DNA from: Clostridiales bacterium
GTDB taxonomy: Bacteria > Bacillota > Clostridia > Oscillospirales > CAG-382
Assembly: GCA_004553575.1 (NCBI GenBank)
Contig: SFLA01000068.1
Coordinates: forward strand, 1 to 8,996
Direction of reading: 5' to 3'
DNA length: 8,996 nt
Both the position numbers and the translations under genes were made by a program. Within the stretch, counting starts at the first letter, position 1; each line of letters opens with the position of its first letter. This document shows positions 1-6,734 of this stretch, piece after piece. Below the pieces are notes generated by a model. It was not told the DNA's origin, did no database searches, and worked only from the letters and a program-made list of their open reading frames with translations.

Positions 1-441
1 GGTACCGCCCGGGGTTTCAACGTTAACGGTGTCGCCCACACGCTGACCGAGCAGCGTTTTGCCGAGAGGGCAGTCGTCCGATATTTTTCCCTCTACGGGA
101 TCGCTTTCGGTGGAACCGACTATACGGTATTCCTCCTCGCGCTCGGTGGCAATATTATAAATGGTAACCGCGCTTCCGACGCTGACTCTGTCGGTCTTTA
201 TGTCCTTGTCGTCGAGCACGGTGGCGTTATCGAGCGTTGTCTCGAGAAGAGCTATACGGCTTTCGATTTCAGCCTGCTCGTTTTTTGCCTCGTCGTATTC
301 GCTGTTCTCGGAAAGGTCGCCGAACGAGCGTGCCTTCTGAATAGCGAGCGCTATTTCCTTTCTTTTAACTGTTTTAAGATGCTCAAGCTCTGCCTGGAGC
401 TTCTTGTATCCTTCCTTGGAAACGAAAATCTGCTTTGCCAT
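1..441 (-). CDS. greA: Transcription elongation factor GreA (3' end cut by window edge)
   Basis: GreA binds the secondary channel of RNA polymerase and stimulates cleavage of backtracked transcripts so that stalled complexes can resume. I translated this frame by hand from the ATG at 441; it stays open for 147 codons to position 1. Family length is about 158 residues, so only about ten C-terminal residues are missing. The N-terminal coiled coil (about residues 1-75) carries the tip motif ARSFGDLSENSEYDEAK, with the two acidic tip residues D42 and E45 that act at the polymerase active site. The C-terminal FKBP-like domain follows, with a VGSAV stretch and the late DCPLGKTLLG motif typical of GreA. 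A purine-rich AAGGGG sits about 10 nt upstream of the ATG. The gene starts 31 nt after the S41 protease stop on the same strand, so it may be the last known member of the division-cluster transcript; I see no convincing promoter of its own. Identification is secure. Confidence 0.95.
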   Translation of the reverse strand, partial: MAKQIFVSKEGYKKLQAELEHLKTVKRKEIALAIQKARSFGDLSENSEYDEAKNEQAEIESRIALLETTLDNATVLDDKDIKTDRVSVGSAVTIYNIATEREEEYRIVGSTESDPVEGKISDDCPLGKTLLGQRVGDTVNVETPGGT

Positions 442-472
442 GTCTTCTGCCCCTTATATATAGTTTTTATTC

Positions 473-1699
473 TTACTGCTGTTTTACGGCGGTTATTGCC
501 GCCTGAAGCTGTACATCCTCTTCCGGCGTAAGCTGGTAGAACCTCTCCGCAAGTTCCTCGGGCATCTCGAATTCGATATCCGGGGTTATGCCTATGCCCT
601 CGTAGTTAACGCCGCAGGGCGGGTTGTAGTAATAAGTGGATATCCGCACGCCGCTGCCGTCATCGAGCGTATAAAGGCTTTGCATTTCGCCCTTGCCGTA
701 GGTGGTGGTGCCTACCGTTACGGCCATCTCATAATCGCGCAGCGCCGCCGTGAACAGCTCTGCCGCGGATGCGGTATTGCCGTTAATAAGTACCGCCATG
801 GGAGCGTCGAGCGATTCTTTGTCGGTAGAGGAATAAGAGCCGATAATGTTGCCGTCCTTGTCGGAATAGGTGAGTATGGTGCCCTCCGGGAGCAGCATGT
901 CCAGAACATCTACAATTGCTCCGAGATTGCCGCCTCCGTTGTTGCGCATATCGAATATATAATACTCGGCTTTATCTTCGGAAGCGCTCTCAAGCGCGGC
1001 GCGGAAATCGTCCGGAGTGGTCTGCGAAAACTGATTGATTCGGATAAGCGCTACGCCTTTTTCGGGCATACTGTATGCCACGCTTACGGCATCGACTTTA
1101 GCGCGGACTACCGTAAGGTCAAAAGTCTTGTCACCTCGTTTAATTACGAGGTCAACCTCGGTGCCCTCCTCGCCGCGAATTGTGTTTATTGTTTTGTAGT
1201 ACGTCTCGGAGGTGCATACGACGTCGTTTGCCTGAACGACTATATCTCCGACGAGTATTCCTGCTTCTGCGGCAGGGGAATCGGGGAATACGGTAATGAC
1301 GTAAATACCGCCGGTTGAGGTATCGAATGAAGCCTGAACGCCGATTCCGACATAGCTGCCCTCGCTGTCGCTAAGGTATTCCTTCATTTCCTCGGAGGTG
1401 TGGTACATGGTATATTTATCTCCGAGTGCTGCCAGATACGCGGAACAAACGGCGTCGGTAAGCGCGTCACGGTCTATATCGCCGACGAAGACCTGATTCA
1501 CCAGATCCTCTATATCCCTGAGTTTGGAATACATATCCTCGCTCGACGAAACGTCCTGTCCGGATGTCTGATTCGCTCTGAGCGAAGCTATTTCCTCGCG
1601 GTAGGCGGAATTGATTGCTGTCGCGGTGACAAGATAAGTGGCGACGCAAAGCAAAAGTGCAATAAAAATGCTTATCCAAACGGAAACCTTTTTGCCCAT
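473..1699 (-). CDS. S41 family C-terminal processing protease (CtpA/CtpB-like) with PDZ domain
   Basis: A 408-residue serine protease of the tail-specific/C-terminal processing family, which cleaves envelope or secreted proteins after PDZ recognition of their C-termini. Residues about 7-27 form one hydrophobic segment with no obvious cleavage site, so it is probably an N-terminal anchor with the rest outside the cell. A PDZ domain spans about 114-200 (GIGVQ, then SPAAEAGILVGDIV). The S41 core follows, with FDMRNNGGG at 249-257. The catalytic triad is visible as S311 (NGNTASAAELF), K336 and Q340 (YGKGEMQS). The spacing of 25 and 4 residues matches the Ser-Lys-Gln triad of Bacillus CtpB. The ATG at 1699 has AAGGGGA just upstream and begins 9 nt after the M23 gene stop, so the two are surely cotranscribed. 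In other bacteria such proteases degrade or activate M23-type hydrolases; that this one acts on its neighbour is inference. It is not a close CtpB orthologue on any evidence here, so I give no symbol. Confidence 0.93.
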   Translation of the reverse strand: MGKKVSVWISIFIALLLCVATYLVTATAINSAYREEIASLRANQTSGQDVSSSEDMYSKLRDIEDLVNQVFVGDIDRDALTDAVCSAYLAALGDKYTMYHTSEEMKEYLSDSEGSYVGIGVQASFDTSTGGIYVITVFPDSPAAEAGILVGDIVVQANDVVCTSETYYKTINTIRGEEGTEVDLVIKRGDKTFDLTVVRAKVDAVSVAYSMPEKGVALIRINQFSQTTPDDFRAALESASEDKAEYYIFDMRNNGGGNLGAIVDVLDMLLPEGTILTYSDKDGNIIGSYSSTDKESLDAPMAVLINGNTASAAELFTAALRDYEMAVTVGTTTYGKGEMQSLYTLDDGSGVRISTYYYNPPCGVNYEGIGITPDIEFEMPEELAERFYQLTPEEDVQLQAAITAVKQQ

Positions 1700-1708
1700 G
1701 ATATCCCC

Positions 1709-2965
1709 TTATTTTTTGTTGTACTTCTTAACGTAATAGCCGTCGGGCAGATAATTGTCCGGATTAAGGTATTCGCCGTTAACGATCACCGAAAAATGAA
1801 GGTGATTTCCGGTGGAATCCCCGGTTGTACCTACTCTGCCTATCCACTGTCCCTTGGTGACCTTGTCGCCGACCTTGACCTGAAGCGATCCGTTCTGCAT
1901 ATGAGCATAGAGCGTGGAAACACCGTCACCGTGGTATATGACAACATAATTGCCGTAGCTGTTATGGTATTTTGCCGTAGTGACCACACCGTCGCATACG
2001 GCAAGCACCTTGTTACCGCCGCCCGCGGCTATATCGATACCGCTGTGGAATTTATATCCTCTGCCGAGCGGATCGACTCTCCAGCCGTAATAAGAGGTGA
2101 CTGTATACCACACGCCGACCTCGAGCGGCCAGCGGAAGTCCGAAACGTTGTTTTCGTAATTAAGAATCTGGTTCTCGATATCCTTAATTGACTGATACAG
2201 AATCTCTTCATCCGCCTTCATTTCGGCGATCAGATCCTGCTCCGCCTCGGCGCTCTTAAGGTATTCTCCGTAAAGCAGATCGTACTCGGCGGCAATAGCG
2301 TCCATTGCGGCCTGAGTCTCCGCAACTTCGCTTTGCTGGTCGGAAAGCATTTCGGTGTAATAGGTCAGATTGTCGAGCGCACTGTCGTACTGTCCCTGAA
2401 GCTCGGTCATTTCGGCTTCGATCTTCTTAAGAGAACCGACTATCGTATCATTATACTCAATAATGTTGTCGAAATACTGTAAACGGGAAAGAAACTGTGT
2501 AAAGTCCGAGCTGTTGAATATGATGGCAAATGTGCTGGTATCTCCGTGCTCGTAGCTGTAACGGAGAACCGTGGCGTATAGCTCGAGCATCTCGTCGAGC
2601 TGAGCCTGCTGATCTTCAATAAGACCGGAATAATACTCCTGGCGCTCGGTATACGCGGCAATAAGGCTGTCGGTTATCTCCTGCTCCTTTTGAATATATG
2701 CGATCTTTTCTTCAAGAATAGCATACTGAACCTCCAGCGCATACCGTTTGTTATCGATATCCTTGATAAGAGCCTCCAGCTCACTCAGCCTGTTCTGAGC
2801 ATTTTTCCGCTCTGCAACTGCCGCATTGTACACGGCTTTTGCTTTTTCAAGACTGTCCTGAAGCTCATCGTATGTAGCGCCCTCGGCGGAGAGGGGAATT
2901 CCGCTGACGGTCGAAAGCAGCATAACTGCGCAAAGCGCGATGCATATTAATGCGGTTTTTTTCAT
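1709..2965 (-). CDS. Secreted murein endopeptidase: N-terminal coiled coil plus M23 (LytM) domain, probable FtsEX effector
   Basis: A 418-residue exported peptidoglycan hydrolase. Residues 1-27 are a signal peptide (MKK, a hydrophobic core, then SAEGA as a likely cleavage region). Residues about 30-275 are almost entirely charged heptad-type helix with a short break near 140-165 (GDTSTFAIIFNSSDFTQFLSR), the two-arm coiled coil seen in EnvC, PcsB and CwlO-type proteins. The M23 domain covers about 280-405, and all zinc ligands are present: H307 and D311 (HSGID) and H390 (HLH), with H355 (YAH) and H388 as the usual catalytic histidines. It is therefore predicted to be active, unlike degenerate EnvC. 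It probably cuts cross-linked stem peptides. The gene lies 29 nt after ftsX on the same strand, with GGAGG about 10 nt before the ATG. FtsX homologues bind such coiled coils and relieve autoinhibition on ATP hydrolysis by FtsE, so this is the most likely FtsEX-controlled hydrolase here. The coupling is inferred from context and architecture. Confidence 0.92.
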   Translation of the reverse strand: MKKTALICIALCAVMLLSTVSGIPLSAEGATYDELQDSLEKAKAVYNAAVAERKNAQNRLSELEALIKDIDNKRYALEVQYAILEEKIAYIQKEQEITDSLIAAYTERQEYYSGLIEDQQAQLDEMLELYATVLRYSYEHGDTSTFAIIFNSSDFTQFLSRLQYFDNIIEYNDTIVGSLKKIEAEMTELQGQYDSALDNLTYYTEMLSDQQSEVAETQAAMDAIAAEYDLLYGEYLKSAEAEQDLIAEMKADEEILYQSIKDIENQILNYENNVSDFRWPLEVGVWYTVTSYYGWRVDPLGRGYKFHSGIDIAAGGGNKVLAVCDGVVTTAKYHNSYGNYVVIYHGDGVSTLYAHMQNGSLQVKVGDKVTKGQWIGRVGTTGDSTGNHLHFSVIVNGEYLNPDNYLPDGYYVKKYNKK

Positions 2966-2994
2966 TGTCTTTTGCCCTCCGAAAGCAAAGCCGG

Positions 2995-3978
2995 TTACAC
3001 CTTAAGGTATTTGCGTATGGAAATAAGACTGCCGAAAACTCCGGCGAATACGCCTATCACGGCGAATCCCACTCCGATATACAGCAGATACGAGCCGAAC
3101 GGCGCGATATCCACCACCGAATACTTCCGTACAATCTCGCTTATTACCTGAGCGTAAAGGTAATACTGGAGTCCCAACGCAATCACTGCGGATATAAGAC
3201 CGATTATTATTCCTTCGAATACGAACGGTGTGCGGATGAAGGCGTTTGTGGCGCCGACATAACGCATTATCTGGATTTCCTCGCGCCTCGAGAACAGGCC
3301 GAGACGTATGGAATTCATTATTACGAACAGCGAAACCACGAACAGTATTGCCATAAGCCAGAGCGCCACCGTGGTGAGCGCTCCCTTTACATTGTTAAGA
3401 TTGTCGTAAAGGTCGATATTCTCGCTTATATTTTCTTTGTCGAAGCCCATATCTATGAGCGCTGATTTAATGTAACGGATATTTTCGGTGTCGGTACCGG
3501 ATTCGAATGTAAGACGGTAAGACGCACGCAGGGGATTGTTTGTATCGGCGTCGAAATACTGGAGAAAATCGGCGTCCGATCCCTCGGTTGCAACCAGCTC
3601 GTCGAACGCTTCCTGCTTACTTACATAGTACACGTCGGTCACATGGTCAAGAGCGCGTATCGCGGCGAGCGTCTCTTCGTCGAAAACGGCGGTCTCCCGG
3701 TTGTCGGCGGGTGAACCGGACATATCGTCGTCCTGCGTGCTTTCATCCGCAGAAACGTCGGAATCTCCGGTATCGTCGTCTATCCAGACGATCATTACGT
3801 TAAGGTCGTCCAGAGCTTTGAAATTTCGGTTAATGTTGTCGATAACGAGGTAGAAAGTTCCGGTTATAAGCATGCAGCATATGAGCACAAGCATACTTGC
3901 GGTACTCATTACCGGATTACGGAACACTCCGACAAAGCCCTGACCGACGTGATAGAAAAAGGTACTGATATGCTTCAT
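2995..3978 (-). CDS. ftsX: Cell division protein FtsX
   Basis: The membrane subunit of the FtsEX ABC-type complex, which transmits ATP hydrolysis in the cytoplasm to a peptidoglycan hydrolase outside. Its 327 residues show the FtsX layout: a cytoplasmic N-terminus with the NPVMSTASM motif before TM1 (about 25-45), a large extracellular domain (about 46-200), then TM2 (203-223), TM3 (253-273) and TM4 (295-317). The cytoplasmic loop has SRREEIQIMRYVGAT, the FtsX/MacB-type coupling segment, at about 230-244. The extracellular domain includes LAAIRALDHVTDVYYVSKQEAFDEL, a typical FtsX stretch, but just before it (about 66-98) lies an Asp/Ser-rich low-complexity insert that most FtsX proteins lack. 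The ATG overlaps the ftsE stop by one base (TAATG), and GGAGG lies at the end of ftsE, which indicates translational coupling. Identification is secure; the role of the insert is unknown. Confidence 0.95.
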   Translation of the reverse strand: MKHISTFFYHVGQGFVGVFRNPVMSTASMLVLICCMLITGTFYLVIDNINRNFKALDDLNVMIVWIDDDTGDSDVSADESTQDDDMSGSPADNRETAVFDEETLAAIRALDHVTDVYYVSKQEAFDELVATEGSDADFLQYFDADTNNPLRASYRLTFESGTDTENIRYIKSALIDMGFDKENISENIDLYDNLNNVKGALTTVALWLMAILFVVSLFVIMNSIRLGLFSRREEIQIMRYVGATNAFIRTPFVFEGIIIGLISAVIALGLQYYLYAQVISEIVRKYSVVDIAPFGSYLLYIGVGFAVIGVFAGVFGSLISIRKYLKV

Positions 3979-4598
3979 TATTTTGCTGCACCTCCCGCCG
4001 GAACGTCGCTCTCTATGTGTCCGTTCTTTATGGTTACAACCCGCTTGTTGTAGTAATCGACGAGCTGCTGGTCGTGCGTGACGACTATGACCGTCTTCCC
4101 GAGCGCATTTATTCTCATAAGCAGGTCGAATATTTCACGGCTCATCTGCGGGTCAATGTTTCCGGTGGGCTCGTCCGCAATAAGTATCTTGGGGTTGTTT
4201 GCCAGTGCTCTTGCGAGAGCTATGCGCTGCTGCTCGCCGCCGGACATTTTTGCGGGGTAGCTCTTGGCACGGTTGGCAAGTCCTACAAGATTAAGAAAAT
4301 ACGGTACTCTCTTTTTTATAACGGACGGGCGCTCTCCTACAACCCGCATTGCGAACGCAACGTTTTCGTACGCCGTCTTGTTGTCGAACAGCCTGAAGTC
4401 CTGAAACACGACGCCGAGCGTGCGGCGCAGCTTTGGAATCCTCCATTTTCTGATACGGTGGAGCTTGAATTCGTTAACGTACAGCTCTCCGTCGGATACT
4501 CTTTGCTCGGCAAGCAGCAATTTGGTAAGGGTTGTCTTTCCGGCGCCGGAGGAACCGACAATAAATACAAATTCACCGTCGTCTATTTTTAAGTCCAC
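3978..4598 (-). CDS. ftsE: Cell division ATPase FtsE, 5' end disrupted
   Basis: The cytoplasmic ATPase of the FtsEX complex. The open frame from a GTG at 4598 encodes 206 residues carrying every core ABC motif: Walker A GSSGAGKTT (15-23), Q-loop FQD (Q66), signature MSGGEQQR (118-125), Walker B ILIADEP (138-144), D-loop and switch H175. FTSE-typical segments such as GERPSVIKKRV and NNPKILIADEPTGN(I)DP are also present. Normal FtsE is about 228 residues. What is missing is the first 20 or so, holding beta-strand 1 and the aromatic A-loop residue that stacks on adenine. Upstream of the GTG this frame soon meets a TGA (4608-4610). The authentic-looking start (ATG at 4611 after GGAG, coding Met-Ile-Glu-Phe) is one base out of frame. 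The GTG has no Shine-Dalgarno at proper spacing. As read, the gene would give a poorly translated, N-terminally truncated protein, or none. A sequencing or assembly deletion is an equal possibility. Family identity is certain; the start is not. Confidence 0.85.
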   Translation of the reverse strand: MDLKIDDGEFVFIVGSSGAGKTTLTKLLLAEQRVSDGELYVNEFKLHRIRKWRIPKLRRTLGVVFQDFRLFDNKTAYENVAFAMRVVGERPSVIKKRVPYFLNLVGLANRAKSYPAKMSGGEQQRIALARALANNPKILIADEPTGNIDPQMSREIFDLLMRINALGKTVIVVTHDQQLVDYYNKRVVTIKNGHIESDVPAGGAAK

Positions 4599-4621
4599 TG
4601 AATTCGATCATTATATTCTCC
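4573..4621 (-). other. Orphaned ftsE translation start (SD + ATG, out of frame with the ftsE body)
   Basis: On the minus strand GGAG (4621-4618) is followed after 6 nt by ATG (4611-4609), ATC, GAA, TTC. This reads Met-Ile-Glu-Phe, the usual FtsE N-terminus, placed 13 nt after the regulator stop codon as expected for an operon junction. Reading on gives only Ser-Gly-Leu-Lys-Asn-Arg-Arg-Arg and a TGA at 4575-4573. The FtsE body resumes one base out of phase at 4598. In Bacillus subtilis and E. coli FtsE, as I recall their sequences, about 20 codons separate the start from the residue matching this GTG; here there are 13 nt, a deficit of about 47 nt. These bases decide that the GTG at 4598 is not the ancestral start. 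Confidence 0.75.
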
Positions 4622-4624
4622 GAA

Positions 4625-5710
4625 TCAATACATCATGGGCTTTGAAGTTATATACTTCTTTACCATAAGAGCCACCTTGAAGGTTATGGCGTTGTCGAAC
4701 TCACGCAGGTCGAGACCGGTGAGCTTTTTTATCTTCTCGAGCCGGTATACGAGCGTGTTTCTGTGGACAAACAGCTTGCGCGAAGTCTCGGATACGTTAA
4801 GATTGTTATCAAAGAAGGTCTGTATTGTGATGAGCGTTTCCTGGTCGAGAGATTCAAATGAACCGCGCTTGAAAACCTCCTGCAGGAACATCTCGCAAAG
4901 AGTGGTCGGAAGCTGGTAGATAAGCCTGCCTATGCCGAGACTCTCGTAATTGATGGCGGTTTTTTCGGTGTCAAACACCTTTCCGACCTCGAGAGCGACC
5001 TGTGCGTCCTTGAAGGAACGTGCGAGATCCTTTACATTGGTGACCACTGTTCCGATACCTACGGTTACCTTCTGCAGGAATTCGGTCTCGGAGGTGTCGA
5101 CAATAATTTTGGCGAAGGATTCGAGATTCTTCATGTCTCCGGCACCGCGAAGCTCTTTAACCAGCACAATGTCGTTTTCGCCGACGCCGATAACGTAATC
5201 GTGAGTTTTGTCGGGGAAGAGATTCTGCACTATATCGAACGGTACGGTATCACCGCCTCCGGCGAACCGGGCGAGATATACCACGCGCGGGATCTCGGAA
5301 TCGAAGTGCAGCTCCTTGGACTTGATATAAATATCGCTCGGCAGTATATTGTCGAGTATGATGTTCTTGATGAAATTGGTCTTGTCGTATTTTTCATCGT
5401 ACAGGGACTTTATGCTCGCGAGAGATATTGCGAGCATTCCGACAATGCTCTTCGCCTTATCGTCGGTGCCCTCGACGAACACTATGTATTCAATGCGCGC
5501 GTGCGTGCCGATAGGACGGTAGGTATATCCGTCGAGTGCCATCATATCGAAGGTATATGACATCTCCTCGAGCGCTTCCTTCTGCGTTTCGCCGATGCGG
5601 GCAAGCTGGCTGCACGCGATAACCACGCCCTTGCTGTCCAGCACTCCGACTGTGCGGTCAACGGCTTCCCTCATCTGGTATATAAGCCCTTGAAACAACT
5701 TGTTCGACAT
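4625..5710 (-). CDS. PucR/CdaR family transcriptional regulator (diacid-recognition-like domain plus HTH)
   Basis: A 361-residue cytoplasmic regulator. The N-terminal part (about 5-130) reads like the sugar-diacid recognition domain of CdaR: GVLDSKGVVIACSQLARIGE is close to the CdaR pattern of a sensor-like strand followed by S-x-L-x-RIGE. The middle (about 140-255) resembles the GGDEF-like domain of PucR/CdaR proteins. The C-terminus (about 294-355) is the PucR helix-turn-helix, with NLNVSETSRKLFVHRNTLVYRLEKIKKLTGLDLREF a near-consensus match (quoted here as NLNVSETSRKLFVHRNT and LVYRLEKIKKLTGLDL). The ATG at 5710 follows AAAGGAG with a 7-nt spacer. It is the first gene of the division series, 13 nt before the ftsE start signal. 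No sugar-diacid or purine catabolic gene is in view, so its ligand and targets are unknown. It may control its own operon; that is inference. A similar arrangement beside ftsE is, as far as I recall, seen in other Clostridia. Confidence 0.85.
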   Translation of the reverse strand: MSNKLFQGLIYQMREAVDRTVGVLDSKGVVIACSQLARIGETQKEALEEMSYTFDMMALDGYTYRPIGTHARIEYIVFVEGTDDKAKSIVGMLAISLASIKSLYDEKYDKTNFIKNIILDNILPSDIYIKSKELHFDSEIPRVVYLARFAGGGDTVPFDIVQNLFPDKTHDYVIGVGENDIVLVKELRGAGDMKNLESFAKIIVDTSETEFLQKVTVGIGTVVTNVKDLARSFKDAQVALEVGKVFDTEKTAINYESLGIGRLIYQLPTTLCEMFLQEVFKRGSFESLDQETLITIQTFFDNNLNVSETSRKLFVHRNTLVYRLEKIKKLTGLDLREFDNAITFKVALMVKKYITSKPMMY

Positions 5711-5751
5711 GCTCTTGCTCCTTTGTATATTATTACTTATTATAACAATTC

Positions 5752-5780
5752 ATTCTACTATAAGGCTGTCCGAATTTCAA
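5752..5780 (-). promoter_or_regulatory. Sigma-A-like promoter for the regulator-ftsEX series
   Basis: On the minus strand, TTGAAA (5780-5775) and TAGAAT (5757-5752) are separated by exactly 17 nt. A start would fall near 5745, leaving a leader of roughly 35 nt before the ATG at 5710 with its AGGAG. The surrounding gap 5711-5838 is AT-rich. No strong rho-independent terminator for rsmE is visible in it, so read-through from rsmE is also possible. Confidence 0.6.
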
Positions 5781-5838
5781 GTGCCAATTCAACATTTTAA
5801 CTAAAAATCGCTTTAAAATTTGTTAATTTTACTTAAAC

Positions 5839-6579
5839 TCATCGGCTCTCGAGCATTACGGAAAGCGCCGACAGCACGAACAGCGGAGCCGTTTCTGTGC
5901 GCAGAATACGGCTTCCCAGCCCGGCCGACGGTATGCCTGCGGCTGTTGCCGCATCTATTTCGCCCCGGGAGATTCCCCCCTCGGGACCGATATAGAACGC
6001 CACCGAAGACGGATTTCCCGTAAGCAGTGACCGGAGAGGCAGAGTGCCGTCGCCCTCGTAGCATATAAAATGGAGGTCGGCTGCGGCAAGCCGCTTAAGC
6101 ATTTCGGAATAATTTATAATATCGCCGACCTCCGGAACACAGCCTCTTCCGCACTGCTTGGCGGCTTCGGCGGCAATTCTGCGGAGCCGTATAAGCTTTT
6201 TTTCGGCGGAGGCGCGGTCGGGGCGGGAAACTGCGCGCTCGCACATGACCGGTACTATCTCGGTGGCGCCCAGCTCAACCGCCTTCTGTACGACGGTATC
6301 CAACTTGTCCCCCTTCGGTATTCCCTGATAAAGAGTAACCGTATACGGCGGTTCCGACGAGGCGGACATTCCCTCGGAAAGCCTTGCCTCGCATTCTTCC
6401 GGAGAAACACGCACGAGAACTCCGGGATATACCGTCCGCTGCATGTCGCAGACGGTAATGCGGTCGCCGGCTTTAAGGCGCAGTACTTTTGAAATGTGCC
6501 TGGCATCAGTGCCCGTAATAAGCACGGTGCCGTCGGTTATAAGCGAACGTGATACGAAAAATCTCGGTACTGAGGACAT
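5839..6579 (-). CDS. rsmE: 16S rRNA (uracil(1498)-N(3))-methyltransferase RsmE
   Basis: RsmE transfers a methyl group from S-adenosylmethionine to N3 of U1498 in 16S rRNA of the assembled 30S subunit. The 246 residues match the family length. The N-terminal PUA-like domain (about 1-70) begins VPRFFVSR and carries ARHISKVLRLKAGDRITVCD (20-45 region). The SPOUT methyltransferase domain (about 75-245) has the family hallmarks: QKAVELGATEIVPVMCERAV, an AAKQCGR segment, YIGPEGG (197-202) and LGSRILRTETAPL (221-233), the last two forming the knotted SAM site. The ATG at 6579 has AGGAG 8 nt upstream and a promoter close behind. In many Bacillota rsmE follows prmA; here it instead heads its own unit. 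Nothing looks damaged. Confidence 0.96.
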   Translation of the reverse strand: MSSVPRFFVSRSLITDGTVLITGTDARHISKVLRLKAGDRITVCDMQRTVYPGVLVRVSPEECEARLSEGMSASSEPPYTVTLYQGIPKGDKLDTVVQKAVELGATEIVPVMCERAVSRPDRASAEKKLIRLRRIAAEAAKQCGRGCVPEVGDIINYSEMLKRLAAADLHFICYEGDGTLPLRSLLTGNPSSVAFYIGPEGGISRGEIDAATAAGIPSAGLGSRILRTETAPLFVLSALSVMLESR

Positions 6580-6608
6580 TTAGGCATCTCCTGTTGATAT
6601 TCATATGA

Positions 6609-6637
6609 ATTTTATCAAACCTTGCGGCAAAAGTCAA
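6609..6637 (-). promoter_or_regulatory. Sigma-A-like promoter for rsmE
   Basis: On the minus strand, TTGACT (6637-6632) is followed after 17 nt by TAAAAT (6614-6609). A start near 6602 gives a leader of about 23 nt containing the rsmE AGGAG. It faces away from the DUF1292 promoter, and the two -35 boxes are about 40 bp apart. Confidence 0.7.
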
Positions 6638-6644
6638 TATTCTG

Positions 6645-6671
6645 GCGGAGCGAGGGAGGGGCGCGGAGCGA
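6645..6671. repeat. Direct repeat GCGGAGCGA x2 between the divergent promoters
   Basis: GCGGAGCGA occurs at 6645-6653 and again at 6663-6671, 18 bp from start to start, joined by a purine-rich GGGAGGGGC. The pair lies almost symmetrically between the -35 boxes of rsmE and the DUF1292 gene, and is G-rich in an otherwise AT-rich gap. It could be an operator, but chance cannot be excluded. Confidence 0.4.
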
Positions 6672-6677
6672 TTGCTA

Positions 6678-6706
6678 TTGACATGCCTGCATTTTTGTTG
6701 TAGAAT
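6678..6706 (+). promoter_or_regulatory. Strong sigma-A promoter for the DUF1292 gene
   Basis: A consensus TTGACA (6678-6683), a 17-nt spacer, then TAGAAT (6701-6706). Transcription should start near 6713, giving a leader of about 20 nt with GGAGG (6723-6727) 7 nt before the ATG. This is the best promoter match in the window, and it could also feed the 6S-like RNA downstream, because no terminator lies between. Confidence 0.8.
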
Positions 6707-6734
6707 ACGCATATAATAAAGCGGAGGATAAACA

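Noticed and set aside
4573..4611. Programmed +1 frameshifting joining the Met-Ile-Glu-Phe start to the FtsE body.
   Set aside because: A +1 shift on CTT-AAA would restore the frame, but the product would still lack the roughly 15 residues with beta-strand 1 and the A-loop. No stop or Shine-Dalgarno-like stimulator of the prfB type is at the site. A deletion explains more.
5794..5819. Inverted repeat ATTTTAA/TTAAAAT as a terminator for rsmE.
   Set aside because: The stem is only 7 A-T pairs with a 12-nt loop and is too weak to count as a rho-independent terminator.
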